64,000 nt of DNA from an uncultured Clostridia bacterium. Its GTDB lineage: Bacteria > Bacillota > Clostridia > Christensenellales > Borkfalkiaceae. The position numbers and the translations under genes are program-made. The first letter of the stretch is position 1. Every line of letters begins with the position of its first letter. Below, piece after piece: positions 23,979 through 34,774 of the stretch. The stretch spans positions 1-64,000 of the forward strand of contig CANRNE010000010.1 of assembly GCA_947631925.1 (NCBI GenBank), read 5' to 3'. Below the pieces are notes generated by a model. The model was not told where the DNA came from and ran no database searches. It saw nothing but the letters and a program-made list of their open reading frames with translations.

Positions 23979-26255
23979 ATGGAAACCCTTGCGCATCTCA
24001 ACGAAGAACAGCTTGCGCCCGTCCTCGACACCGAGGGCGCCGTTTTGGTGCTCGCGGGCGCGGGCAGCGGCAAGACCCGTGTGCTCACGTCGCGCATCGA
24101 GTATCTCATCACGGAGAAGAACGTCCCCGCGGAGACCGTCCTCGCCATCACCTTCACCAACAAGGCGGCGGCGGAGATGAAGTCCCGCCTCGAATACGCC
24201 TGCGACACGAGCAGAATGTGGGTGTGCACCATCCATTCGATGTGCGTGAAGATTCTCCGCCTGTATGCGGAGCAGAGGGGACTGAAGGCCAACTTCTCCA
24301 TCTATTCCGAACAGGAGCGCGCCGCCGTCATCAAGCAGACCTTCCGCGAATGCGGCTATGACGACGAATCGTTGCTCAAATCCGTCAAATTTCATATCGG
24401 CAACGCCAAGATGCTCGGGCTCTCCCCCGCGGAATACGGGAAGCGCAACCGCTACGAGCGGGGCATTGCCGACGCGATGAAGATTTTTAAGAAGTACGAC
24501 GCGCACCTCAAGGCAAACAACGCGCTCGACTTCGACGACTTGCTCATCGAGGCCCTCGCCCTGCTCAGAGAGAACGCCGAAGCGCGCGACTATCTCGCGG
24601 GGCGTTTCCGCTATATCCACGTCGACGAATTTCAGGACACCAACGAGGTGCAGTTCGAAATCATCAAAATCCTCGCCTCGGGGCACGGCAATTTGTTCGC
24701 CGTCGGGGACGACGACCAGTCCATCTACGGCTGGCGGGGGGCGCGGCTCGAGAACATTCTCAACTTCGAACAGAGCTTTCCGAACGCCAAAATCTATAAA
24801 TTGCAGCGCAACTACCGCTCCACGGCGTCCATTCTCCGCCTTGCCAACATCGCCATCGCCAACAACCGCATCCGCAAGGGGAAGAAGGAACTCTGGACGG
24901 AGGAGGGGGAGGGCGAAAAGCCCGTCTACTTCGAGGCGGAGGAGGAGCTCGGCGAGGCGCTCTATGTCGCCCAGACCATCGGTCGGCTCGTCCGCGAGGG
25001 GTACAAACTTTCCGACTTTGCCGTCCTCATGCGCATCAACGCCCTGACGCGCGCCTTCGAGCAGGAATTCACCAAATATAACCTCAACTATAAAGTGTTT
25101 GGGGGATTCAAGTTCTTCGAACGCAAGGAAATCAAGGACGCGCTCGCCTATCTTCGCCTCATCTCCAATCCCTACGACGACGAGGCGTGCATGCGCATCA
25201 TCAACGTGCCCAAGCGGGGCATCGGGGACAAGACCATCGATATCCTTCGGGAGTATGCCGCCCGCGAGGAGCTCTCCCTCTACGACGCCGTCATGGACTG
25301 CGACTTTCTCGCCCTCCCCGCGGGGACGAAGGAGCGCGTGCGCGGCTTTGGGGACTATGTCAAGTCCCTCGTCGTGCGCTCGCAGACGGACTCCGTCGAC
25401 GAGCTCGTGGACTACCTTCTCGAGACCTCCGGCATGCGGGAGCAGTATGCGGACAGCTCGGACGACAGCGTCACCAAGCGCGCCAACCTCGACGAGTTCA
25501 AGAGCTCGGTGGACGAGTATGTCAAGATGAACGGCCAGTCCTCCCTCTCCGAATATCTGCAGCAGATTTCCCTCTATTCGGACACCGACGAGATGGAGGA
25601 GGGGGACTATGTCACCATCGCCACCATTCACGCCGTCAAGGGGCTGGAATTCAAGTGCGTGTTTATCGTGGGGCTGGAGGAGAACATCATCCCGTCCCCC
25701 CGCGCCATCGAGGAACAGCGGGGCGTGGAGGAGGAGCGGCGCCTTCTGTATGTCGCCATCACCCGCGCGAAGGAGCGCCTCTTTCTCACCCGCTCCAAGA
25801 GCCGCTACCTCTACGGAAGAAGGGAGCAGACCGTGCGCTCGCCCTTTGTCGACGAACTCAAGGGGGAGCTCGCCCTCCCCGAGCGCACCTACCGCCCGTC
25901 CTACGACACCTCCCGCCGATACGGGAGCACGGGCTACGGCTTCGGCGCACCCGTCCGCGTTTCGTCCTACCGCGAGACGCAAAAGGAGGAGGGCTACACG
26001 ACGTTCGGAGGCGGTTCGCGCCGCCCTGCGAGCTTCAACGCGGCCACCATGTCCGCGAGTAAGCCATCACAAACGGAGCGGAAGGACACTTCCGGGTACA
26101 AAGTGGGCGCCCGCGTCCGCCACACCCGTTTCGGCGAAGGGACAGTCATTGCCATGCGCGGGTCGGGCTCCAATCTCATCATCACCGTCCACTTTCCCAT
26201 GGCGGGGAACAAGGACCTCGCGGCGGCGCTCGCCCCGCTCGAAATCTTACCGTAG
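23979..26255 (+). CDS. pcrA: UvrD/PcrA-type superfamily 1 DNA helicase
   Basis: A 758-residue 3'-5' DNA helicase for repair and replication-fork maintenance. Walker A GAGSGKT is at 27-33. Motif II is DEFQDTN (usually DEYQDTN), followed by GDDDQSIYGWRGA, QRNYRST and the motif VI region EEERRLLYVAITRAKERL. A flexible linker of about 100 residues leads to a Tudor-like C-terminal domain (about 705-755, YKVGARVRHTRFGEGTV), which in PcrA binds RNA polymerase. Length is normal. The mRNA is probably leaderless. ligA follows after 12 nt. Confidence 0.95.
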   Translation: METLAHLNEEQLAPVLDTEGAVLVLAGAGSGKTRVLTSRIEYLITEKNVPAETVLAITFTNKAAAEMKSRLEYACDTSRMWVCTIHSMCVKILRLYAEQRGLKANFSIYSEQERAAVIKQTFRECGYDDESLLKSVKFHIGNAKMLGLSPAEYGKRNRYERGIADAMKIFKKYDAHLKANNALDFDDLLIEALALLRENAEARDYLAGRFRYIHVDEFQDTNEVQFEIIKILASGHGNLFAVGDDDQSIYGWRGARLENILNFEQSFPNAKIYKLQRNYRSTASILRLANIAIANNRIRKGKKELWTEEGEGEKPVYFEAEEELGEALYVAQTIGRLVREGYKLSDFAVLMRINALTRAFEQEFTKYNLNYKVFGGFKFFERKEIKDALAYLRLISNPYDDEACMRIINVPKRGIGDKTIDILREYAAREELSLYDAVMDCDFLALPAGTKERVRGFGDYVKSLVVRSQTDSVDELVDYLLETSGMREQYADSSDDSVTKRANLDEFKSSVDEYVKMNGQSSLSEYLQQISLYSDTDEMEEGDYVTIATIHAVKGLEFKCVFIVGLEENIIPSPRAIEEQRGVEEERRLLYVAITRAKERLFLTRSKSRYLYGRREQTVRSPFVDELKGELALPERTYRPSYDTSRRYGSTGYGFGAPVRVSSYRETQKEEGYTTFGGGSRRPASFNAATMSASKPSQTERKDTSGYKVGARVRHTRFGEGTVIAMRGSGSNLIITVHFPMAGNKDLAAALAPLEILP

Positions 26256-28217
<1,962 letters not shown>

Positions 28218-28271
28218 TCGCGCGGATTGCATAAAAGTTTGTCCAAAACATGCGAAAATCCAAAAAAATCC

Positions 28272-28300
28272 TTGACCTTTCGCGCGCGTGATGGTATAAT
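28272..28300 (+). promoter_or_regulatory. Promoter of the yicC-gmk-rpoZ cluster
   Basis: TTGACC (28272-28277), 17-nt spacer, TATAAT (28295-28300), 31 nt before the yicC start. Confidence 0.85.
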
Positions 28301-28331
28301 TAACAAAAGCATTCGGGAGAACTAATCGCTG

Positions 28332-29201
28332 ATGTATAGCATGACGGGATACGGCAAGGGAGAATACCGCGAGGGCGGGCTCGAAGTTGCCGTCGAGCTG
28401 AAGTCGGTCAACAACCGCTATCTCGACGTGGCATTCAAGGCGCCGCGCGTGTTTTTTGCGGCGGAAGAGCATGTCCGCACCCTCCTTCGGGAGAGCCTGA
28501 CGCGCGGGCATGTCGACGTGTTCGTCACCCTCTCCGACCGTCGGCCCGAGCGCATGGCGCAGGATGTCGACCTCGACGCGGCGCGCGCCTATGTCGGGGC
28601 GGCGAAACTCCTCGGGGATGCCTTCCCCGATTTACCGCGCGATGTCACGATATGCACGCTTTTGCGCCAGCCCGAAGTTCTGCACACCGCGGACGGGGGC
28701 GCGGACGAAGCGCTCTATTCCGCCCTCGACGCAGCGCTCACGGCGGCAATCGATGCCCATTCCGCGATGCGCCTTGCGGAGGGGGAACGCCTGAAGAGGG
28801 ACCTCTTCGCCCGCATGGAGGTCATCGCCGCCCTGCGCAGCGCAATCGCGGAGCGCGCTCCCCTCGTGGCGGAGGGCTACCGCGAGAGGCTTACTTCCCG
28901 CATCCGGGAGTACTTGGACGGCAAGGTGGACGAGACGAGAATTCTCACCGAGGCCGCCGTCTATGCGGACAAATGCAACATTGACGAGGAGCTCACCCGC
29001 CTCGCCTCGCATATCGAGGAGTTCTATGCAATCTGCAAGGAGGACAGGGTGGGCAGAAAGCTCGACTTCCTCGTGCAGGAATTCAACCGCGAATGTAATA
29101 CGATCTGCTCCAAATCCAACGACGCCGTCATCACCAAACACGCGCTCGCCATGAAGAACGAGATCGAAAAGGTGCGTGAACAGATTCAGAATTTGGAGTG
29201 A
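28332..29201 (+). CDS. yicC: YicC/YloC-family endoribonuclease
   Basis: A 289-residue YicC-family protein. The N-terminus MYSMTGYGKGE and the C-terminal SNDAVITKHALAMKNEIEKVREQIQNLE are both characteristic of the family. Members act as endoribonucleases affecting RNA turnover and stress responses. A GGGAG site is somewhat far (about 12 nt) from the ATG. In many Firmicutes a remA-type gene lies between yicC and gmk; here gmk follows after only 3 nt. Confidence 0.9.
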   Translation: MYSMTGYGKGEYREGGLEVAVELKSVNNRYLDVAFKAPRVFFAAEEHVRTLLRESLTRGHVDVFVTLSDRRPERMAQDVDLDAARAYVGAAKLLGDAFPDLPRDVTICTLLRQPEVLHTADGGADEALYSALDAALTAAIDAHSAMRLAEGERLKRDLFARMEVIAALRSAIAERAPLVAEGYRERLTSRIREYLDGKVDETRILTEAAVYADKCNIDEELTRLASHIEEFYAICKEDRVGRKLDFLVQEFNRECNTICSKSNDAVITKHALAMKNEIEKVREQIQNLE

Positions 29202-29204
29202 GAC

Positions 29205-29759
29205 ATGGCACATAAGCTCATCGTAATCTCCGGTCCCTCGGGGGCGGGGAAGGGCACTATCAAGAAAGAATTGCTCCGTACGGGCACGGTGGTGGAATCC
29301 GTCTCCTGTACGACGAGGAAGCCGCGCTCGGGCGAGGTGGACGGAAGGGAATACTTCTTCCTCTCCCGCGAAGAGTTCGAGCGGCGGATAGCCGCGGGCG
29401 ATTTCCTCGAATATGACGAGCATTTCGGCAACTATTACGGGACCCCGCTCTCCTTCGTCAACGAGCAGCTGAAATTCCGCTCGGTTATTTTGGAGATTGA
29501 CGTCGTGGGGGGATTTCGCGCCAAGGCGTTTATGCCGGACAGGTGCGTGCTCATCTTCGTCAAGGCGCCCTCCATGCAGGCGCTCGAGGAGCGGCTGGAA
29601 AAGCGCGGCTCGGAGAACGAGGAGGAGAGAAAACTTCGCCTCTCCCGCGTCGGATACGAGCTCGAGCAGGAAAAGAGATACGACTATGTGGTCGTCAACG
29701 ACAATCTCGCCGCCGCCACCGCGCGGGTGAGGGAGATTATCGAACAGGAAACGAGATAA
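29205..29759 (+). CDS. gmk: Guanylate kinase
   Basis: A 184-residue kinase phosphorylating GMP to GDP. The P-loop GPSGAGKGT is at 10-18. The GMP-binding signature SVSCTTRKPRSGEVDGREYFF is at about 32-52, and a lid region reads EERLEKRGSE. It lies between yicC and rpoZ, the usual context, and couples purine supply to transcription genes. Confidence 0.96.
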   Translation: MAHKLIVISGPSGAGKGTIKKELLRTGTVVESVSCTTRKPRSGEVDGREYFFLSREEFERRIAAGDFLEYDEHFGNYYGTPLSFVNEQLKFRSVILEIDVVGGFRAKAFMPDRCVLIFVKAPSMQALEERLEKRGSENEEERKLRLSRVGYELEQEKRYDYVVVNDNLAAATARVREIIEQETR

Positions 29760-29777
29760 ATTGAGGAGTGTGAAGAT

Positions 29778-29999
29778 ATGATAAATGAACCGTCGGTAGA
29801 TGCGCTTGTCAGGAAGCTCGGAAGCGAGGAGGAACCCGTCTCGCGCTACGAACTGTGCGTCGCCATTGCAAAGCGCACGCGCCAAATCATCGAGCAGATG
29901 CAATCCACGGGCGCCACGGAGCTGCCCGGGAAGCAGAAAGAGATCGTCGTTGCCTGCAACGAGGTCATCAGCGGAAAGTTCAGAATCGTCAGGAACTGA
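29778..29999 (+). CDS. rpoZ: RNA polymerase omega subunit
   Basis: A 73-residue omega subunit that helps assemble RNA polymerase. It opens MINEPSVDALVRKLGS and carries SRYELCVAIAKRTRQI, the conserved helix that clasps beta-prime. GAGG is upstream. A hairpin terminator or attenuator follows immediately after the stop. Confidence 0.9.
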   Translation: MINEPSVDALVRKLGSEEEPVSRYELCVAIAKRTRQIIEQMQSTGATELPGKQKEIVVACNEVISGKFRIVRN

Positions 30000-30000
30000 A

Positions 30001-30025
30001 AAAATGCCCCGTCCGAGGGCATTTT
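30001..30025 (+). terminator. Terminator/attenuator between rpoZ and priA
   Basis: AAAATGCCC (30001-30009) and GGGCATTTT (30017-30025) form a perfect 9-bp stem with a 7-nt loop, ending in a T-rich stretch. It starts two nt after the rpoZ stop and would reduce read-through into priA. Confidence 0.7.
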
Positions 30026-30036
30026 CTTATCAAGAG

Positions 30037-32196
30037 ATGTTTGCGGAAGTCATCGTGGACATCGCGCACAGCGACGTCGATAAAATCTTCGATTACGCCT
30101 GCGGAGAGCAAATCTGCGCGGGCATGCGCGTTGCCGTCCCCTTCGGCAAGGGGGTGACGACGGGCTTTGTCATGCGCGTCAAAGAGGAGAGCGATGTCCC
30201 GCCCGAACGCATCCGAAAAGTACTGCGCGCGCAGGATGCCTTCCCCGCGCTCACGGCGGAATCCCTCCTTCTCGCCCGCACGATTGCCCGCAGATACCGC
30301 GTCCCGCTGGCGCTCACCCTCCGCCTCTTCTTACCCGCGGAGATGCGCACGGACAAGGTCTCCGAGCGCTACGTCACCGTCTGCTTTCTTTCGGGCAAGG
30401 GGGAAATTTCTCCCCGCGCCGCCAAACAGCTCGCCCTCGTCACTTATCTCGAGGAGCACGGGGAGGAGGAGAGCGCCCGCCTTCGGGAGCTCTTCGGGAG
30501 CGCTTTGAAGGCGCTCGAAGACAGGGGAGTGGTTGAGACGCGCAAGAAGCGCGTGCTCCGAAATCCCTATGAGGGGGCGGCTTCCGCTCCCGCACGCACG
30601 CTCACCAAGGCGCAACAGGATGCAGTCGATTGCGTCAAGTCGGGCAAATCGGTCACCCTCATCCACGGCGTCACGGGAAGCGGCAAGACGGAGATTTATC
30701 TCACCCTCATCGCGGACGCCCTCAAGGCAGGCAAGACTGCCATCTTCCTCGTCCCCGAAATCTCTCTGACGCCGCAGATGCTCCGCCAGCTCCGCGCCCG
30801 TTTCGGCAGTGAAGCCGCCATTTTGCACAGCGGACTGTCCGCGGGGGAGCGCTTCGACGAATGGATGCGCCTACGCGAGGGGAGCGCACGGATTGCAATC
30901 GGCGCCCGTTCGGCGGTCTTTGCCCCCGTTGAGAACGTCGGCATGATTGTCATCGACGAAGAACACGACGGCAGCTACTCTTCGGAGAGCGCGCCGCGCT
31001 ACAATACCTTTGACATCGCCCGTCTTCGGGCAAAGTACAACGACTGCAAGCTCGTCCTCGGCAGTGCGACGCCGTCGGTGGAGACCTACCGCCGCGCCGT
31101 GGAGGGGGAATTCGGGCTCGTCACCCTCACCGAGAGGATAAACGCCCGCCCCATGCCCGAGGTCTGCCTCGTCGATATGCGGCAGGAGGTGCGCCGCGGG
31201 AACGCGACCAACTTCTCGCGCCTTCTGCGGGAAAAGCTGCAGATTTGCCTCGACGGGGGCAACCAAGCCATTCTCTTTCTCAATCGCAGGGGGTATTCGC
31301 AGTCCGTCATCTGCCGTGACTGCGGCTATGTCGCAAAGTGCGAACACTGCGACGTCGCCCTCACCTATCACAGCGAGGAGAGCTGTCTCAAATGCCACTA
31401 CTGCGGCACGCGCTACAAGATGCCTCCCGCCTGTCCCGTCTGCGGGGGAAGGCACCTCGGCTACGTCGGAACGGGCACCCAGCGCGTCGCCCTCGAGCTC
31501 AAAAAGATGTACCCGTCGGCACGCATTCTGCGCATGGACACGGACACCACGAGCGGGAAAGAGGGGCATTTCCGCATTCTCAAACAGTTTGCGGAGCGGG
31601 AGGCGGACATCCTCGTCGGCACCCAGATGGTCGCCAAGGGGCACGACTTCCCCTCCGTCACCCTCGTGGGAATTCTCGACGCCGACATGAGCCTGCATTT
31701 CCCCGACTATCGCAGCGGGGAGCGCACCTTCCAGCTCGTCACGCAGGTGGCGGGCAGAAGCGGCAGGGCGAGCGCCCCGGGGGAGGTCGTTCTGCAGACC
31801 TACGACCCCGAGAACTACATCCTTCGCTTTGCCGCAAAGTACGACTATGCGGGCTTTTACGAACATGAAATTGCCATGCGCGCCGCGACGGCGTTCCCGC
31901 CCTTCGCGAAGATTGTGCGCGTGATGGTGACGGGGGAGGATGAGCACGCCGCGATGGACGCCCTCAAGGAGGTGTATGGAAATCTCTCCGCCATCTACGA
32001 GCGGCACCGCGAGAAATTCCTCTTCTTCAACCGCATGCACGCGCCGATTAAGCGCATTCAGAACAAATTCCGCTATCAGGTGCTCATGCGCCTCGCGGAC
32101 GGGGAACTGCTCGAAGAGATTTACGACGCCTGCGCCTCCGTCCGCCATCGGGACGTCCTCGTCTCCGTCGAGGAGAATCCCTCCAATCTGAGTTAA
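30037..32196 (+). CDS. priA: Primosomal protein N' (replication restart helicase PriA)
   Basis: A 719-residue helicase that reloads the replisome at stalled forks. Start 30037 is preferred to an in-frame ATG at 30004 because the latter lies in the rpoZ terminator stem and PriA homology begins MFAEVIVDIAHSDVDKIFDY. Walker A GVTGSGKTEIYL is near 211, followed by DEEHDGSYSSE. Zinc-binding cysteines are in CRDCGY, CEHCD, CLKCHYCG and CPVCGG (about 430-490). Length is typical. A Shine-Dalgarno is weak or absent. def lies 10 nt downstream. Confidence 0.94.
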   Translation: MFAEVIVDIAHSDVDKIFDYACGEQICAGMRVAVPFGKGVTTGFVMRVKEESDVPPERIRKVLRAQDAFPALTAESLLLARTIARRYRVPLALTLRLFLPAEMRTDKVSERYVTVCFLSGKGEISPRAAKQLALVTYLEEHGEEESARLRELFGSALKALEDRGVVETRKKRVLRNPYEGAASAPARTLTKAQQDAVDCVKSGKSVTLIHGVTGSGKTEIYLTLIADALKAGKTAIFLVPEISLTPQMLRQLRARFGSEAAILHSGLSAGERFDEWMRLREGSARIAIGARSAVFAPVENVGMIVIDEEHDGSYSSESAPRYNTFDIARLRAKYNDCKLVLGSATPSVETYRRAVEGEFGLVTLTERINARPMPEVCLVDMRQEVRRGNATNFSRLLREKLQICLDGGNQAILFLNRRGYSQSVICRDCGYVAKCEHCDVALTYHSEESCLKCHYCGTRYKMPPACPVCGGRHLGYVGTGTQRVALELKKMYPSARILRMDTDTTSGKEGHFRILKQFAEREADILVGTQMVAKGHDFPSVTLVGILDADMSLHFPDYRSGERTFQLVTQVAGRSGRASAPGEVVLQTYDPENYILRFAAKYDYAGFYEHEIAMRAATAFPPFAKIVRVMVTGEDEHAAMDALKEVYGNLSAIYERHREKFLFFNRMHAPIKRIQNKFRYQVLMRLADGELLEEIYDACASVRHRDVLVSVEENPSNLS

Positions 32197-32206
32197 GGAG
32201 CAAACT

Positions 32207-32662
32207 ATGCTGCGTAAAATCGTTCAGGTGGGGAACCCCGTTCTCCGTCAAAAATGCACCCCTGTCACCCGTTTTGACGGGGAACTTTGCACCCTTCTCG
32301 ACGACATGAAGGAGACGCTCATCGACGCAAAGGGGGCAGGACTTGCCGCCCCGCAGGTGGGCGTTCCCGTCCGCGCCGTCGTGGTCAACGTCGACGAGGG
32401 ATATTTTGAATTTATCAACCCCATCTTCGTCTGGCAGAAGGGGGAACAGTACGGGGCGGAGGGGTGCCTCTCCGTCAAGGGGAAGGCGGGCAATGTGCTC
32501 CGTCCGTCCAAGGTGAAGATTATCTTCCAGGACAGGGCGGGGGATAAGTACTCCCTCGTCGCCCGCGATTTCTTCGCCCGCGCCATCTGCCACGAGCTCG
32601 ACCACCTCGACGGCATTCTCTATACGGACAAGGCGGACGACGTCCGCGATGCGGAGGACTGA
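32207..32662 (+). CDS. def: Peptide deformylase
   Basis: A 151-residue metallohydrolase removing the formyl group from nascent N-terminal methionine. All three motifs are present: GAGLAAPQVG (about 43-52), EGCLS with the metal-binding Cys (about 85-89) and HELDH (His129, His133). It overlaps the fmt start by one base (TGATG), so deformylase and formyltransferase are co-translated. Confidence 0.96.
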   Translation: MLRKIVQVGNPVLRQKCTPVTRFDGELCTLLDDMKETLIDAKGAGLAAPQVGVPVRAVVVNVDEGYFEFINPIFVWQKGEQYGAEGCLSVKGKAGNVLRPSKVKIIFQDRAGDKYSLVARDFFARAICHELDHLDGILYTDKADDVRDAED

Positions 32663-33588
32663 TGAAGATTGTCTTTGCGGGCACGCCGAATTTTGCATGT
32701 ATTCCCTTGGAGGCGGTTCTTGAGGCGGGCTATGAAGTTGTTGCCGTCCTCACCCGGCCCGACAGGCCACAGGGGAGAAAGGGGATTTTGACGCCCTCCC
32801 CCGTCAAGGAGACGGCGCTTTTGCACGAAATCCCCGTCCTTCAACCCGAAAAGCTCAAGACGGACTTCTCCGCGCTCAAAGAGGCGGGCGCAGACCTCAT
32901 GATAACCTGCGCCTACGGACAGATTCTCACGCAGGAAGTTTTGGACCTCTTTCCGCTCGGAGTGTGGAACATCCACGCCTCCCTTCTTCCCGCCTACCGC
33001 GGGGCGGCGCCCATTGCCCGCGCCCTCATCGACGGCTGCCGTGAGACGGGCGTCACGATTATGAAGACGGAGCGCGGACTCGACACGGGGGACATTTTGC
33101 TCTCCAAAGGGACCCCCATCTACGACAGCGACGACTGCGGTACCCTCGAAGACCGTCTCTCCCGCCTCGGCGCAGACCTCATCGTGGAGGCGCTTCCCCT
33201 CATCGAAAGGGGACCCTCCCTTCAAAAACAGGGAGAGGGGTTTGTCTGCAAGAAGGTGGAGCGCACGGAGGTGGACTTTTCGAGGCCCTCCCGCGCGGTC
33301 TCCTGCCTCATCCGCGGGCTCTCTCCCGCTCCCTTTGCCTATGCGCGCATCGCGGACACGGTGCTCAATTTCTGGTTTGCGGAAGAGGCGGACTGCGAAG
33401 AGGACGTCCCCGCGGGCACGGTGGTTTCCGCTTCCCCCAAGGAGGGGCTCGTCGTAAAATGTGGCACGGGCGCCGTGCGCATCACCGAGTTGCAGCCTGC
33501 GGGCGGCCGCCGCATGTCCGCACGCGACTTTCTCAACGGCAGAAAACTCAAAGAGGGGATGAAATTTGATATTCCTCGAAGCATATAA
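32662..33588 (+). CDS. fmt: Methionyl-tRNA formyltransferase
   Basis: A 308-residue enzyme that formylates initiator Met-tRNA. The catalytic signature SLLPAYRGAAPI (about 108-119), preceded by an Asn/His pair (WNIHAS), is intact. The N-terminus MKIVFAGTPNFACIPLEA and a C-terminal OB-like domain (about 205-305) match the family. It is immediately downstream of def and overlaps the rsmB start by 23 nt. Confidence 0.95.
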   Translation: MKIVFAGTPNFACIPLEAVLEAGYEVVAVLTRPDRPQGRKGILTPSPVKETALLHEIPVLQPEKLKTDFSALKEAGADLMITCAYGQILTQEVLDLFPLGVWNIHASLLPAYRGAAPIARALIDGCRETGVTIMKTERGLDTGDILLSKGTPIYDSDDCGTLEDRLSRLGADLIVEALPLIERGPSLQKQGEGFVCKKVERTEVDFSRPSRAVSCLIRGLSPAPFAYARIADTVLNFWFAEEADCEEDVPAGTVVSASPKEGLVVKCGTGAVRITELQPAGGRRMSARDFLNGRKLKEGMKFDIPRSI

Positions 33589-34774
33589 CATCCTGTCGCG
33601 CGTCTTACATGGCGGCGCGCACCTCAAAATCGCCCTCTCCGAGCTCCCCGCAGGCGAACACGGACTGACGGTGAAGCTGTGCTATGCCGCGCTCGAGCAC
33701 AATTCCTACCTCGACCTCTGCATCGCCGCCTTTGCCCAAAAGACCCCGCCCGCGCCCGTGCGGATGGTACTGAAACTTGCGCTTTCTGCGACCCTGTTCG
33801 CGGACATGCCCCGCCCCGTTGCGGCCAGCGAGGGGGTGGAGCTCTGTAAAAAAGTCAAGCCGCAGGCGGCGGGATTCGTCAACGCCTTTCTTCGCGCCTT
33901 CGACGAGGACAGGGTCCGCATTCCCGACGGATTGGAGGGGCTCGCCGTAAGAAGCAACTTCCCCCTGTTTGCGGTAGAGGAGATTTCCGCGCGCTACGGC
34001 GCCCGCGCCGAGGGCATTTTGCTTGCGAAGAGCCACGGAGTCTGCGTGCGGTTTGCACGCAACATGGAGCGCTACCTCGCCCTTCCGCATGAGGACACGC
34101 CCTTTGCCTCTGTCAAAATTTTCGAGCGGTTTTCGCGGGACGAGGGCTTTGACAGGGGGGACTACACCTTCCAGTCGGTGGGCTCGGTCGCCGTCTGTTC
34201 CGTCGTGGAGCCCTCTCATCGCCTTCTCGACGCCTGCGCCGCCCCCGGCGGAAAGTCCGTCCTGCTTGCAAATTGTTGCCGCGAAGTCGTCGCGTGCGAC
34301 CTCCACGCGCACCGCGTGAAGCTCATCGAGAGCTACGCCCGCCGCATGGGGGTGAAGATTGAGGCGCGGCAGGCGGATTCCACCCTGTTTTTGCCCGCAT
34401 TCGAGGAGACATTCGACGGCGTCCTCGTGGATGCGCCCTGCTCGGGGCTGGGAACGGTCGCCGAGAACCCCGATTTGCCCCTCAACAAGACGAAGGAGAG
34501 CGTGCGCGCCCTCACCGGAATTCAGCGCGCCATTCTCGCAAACTGCGCGCGGTACGTAAGGCGGGGCGGCGCCCTCTATTATGCCACTTGTTCCATCCTC
34601 GAGGAGGAGAACGACGGAGCCGTCTCGCACTTTCTCGAGGCGCATCGGAACTTCTCCGCGGAGGAGGCGGATTGCCCCCTTCCCCATGAAAAAACGCAAC
34701 ATGGGTTGCAATTTCTGCCCGATACCGCCTACGGCGCGGGGTTTTACGTCTGCAAATTGAGGAGGCGCACATGA
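33566..34774 (+). CDS. rsmB: 16S rRNA m5C967 methyltransferase RsmB
   Basis: A 402-residue protein with an N-terminal NusB-like RNA-binding domain (about 1-130) and a C-terminal SAM methyltransferase domain. The SAM motif DACAAPGGKS is near 223. The catalytic-cysteine motif VDAPCSGLGT is near 290, and the second cysteine lies in YATCSI. The start is a TTG at 33566, 9 nt behind AGAGGGG and inside fmt; no ATG gives a complete N-terminus. It overlaps rlmN by 4 nt (ATGA). Confidence 0.9.
   Translation: MIFLEAYNILSRVLHGGAHLKIALSELPAGEHGLTVKLCYAALEHNSYLDLCIAAFAQKTPPAPVRMVLKLALSATLFADMPRPVAASEGVELCKKVKPQAAGFVNAFLRAFDEDRVRIPDGLEGLAVRSNFPLFAVEEISARYGARAEGILLAKSHGVCVRFARNMERYLALPHEDTPFASVKIFERFSRDEGFDRGDYTFQSVGSVAVCSVVEPSHRLLDACAAPGGKSVLLANCCREVVACDLHAHRVKLIESYARRMGVKIEARQADSTLFLPAFEETFDGVLVDAPCSGLGTVAENPDLPLNKTKESVRALTGIQRAILANCARYVRRGGALYYATCSILEEENDGAVSHFLEAHRNFSAEEADCPLPHEKTQHGLQFLPDTAYGAGFYVCKLRRRT

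Noticed and set aside
30004..30036. Alternative upstream ATG for priA
   Set aside because: It lies in the stem of the rpoZ terminator, and PriA proteins begin at the MFAEVIVDI segment.
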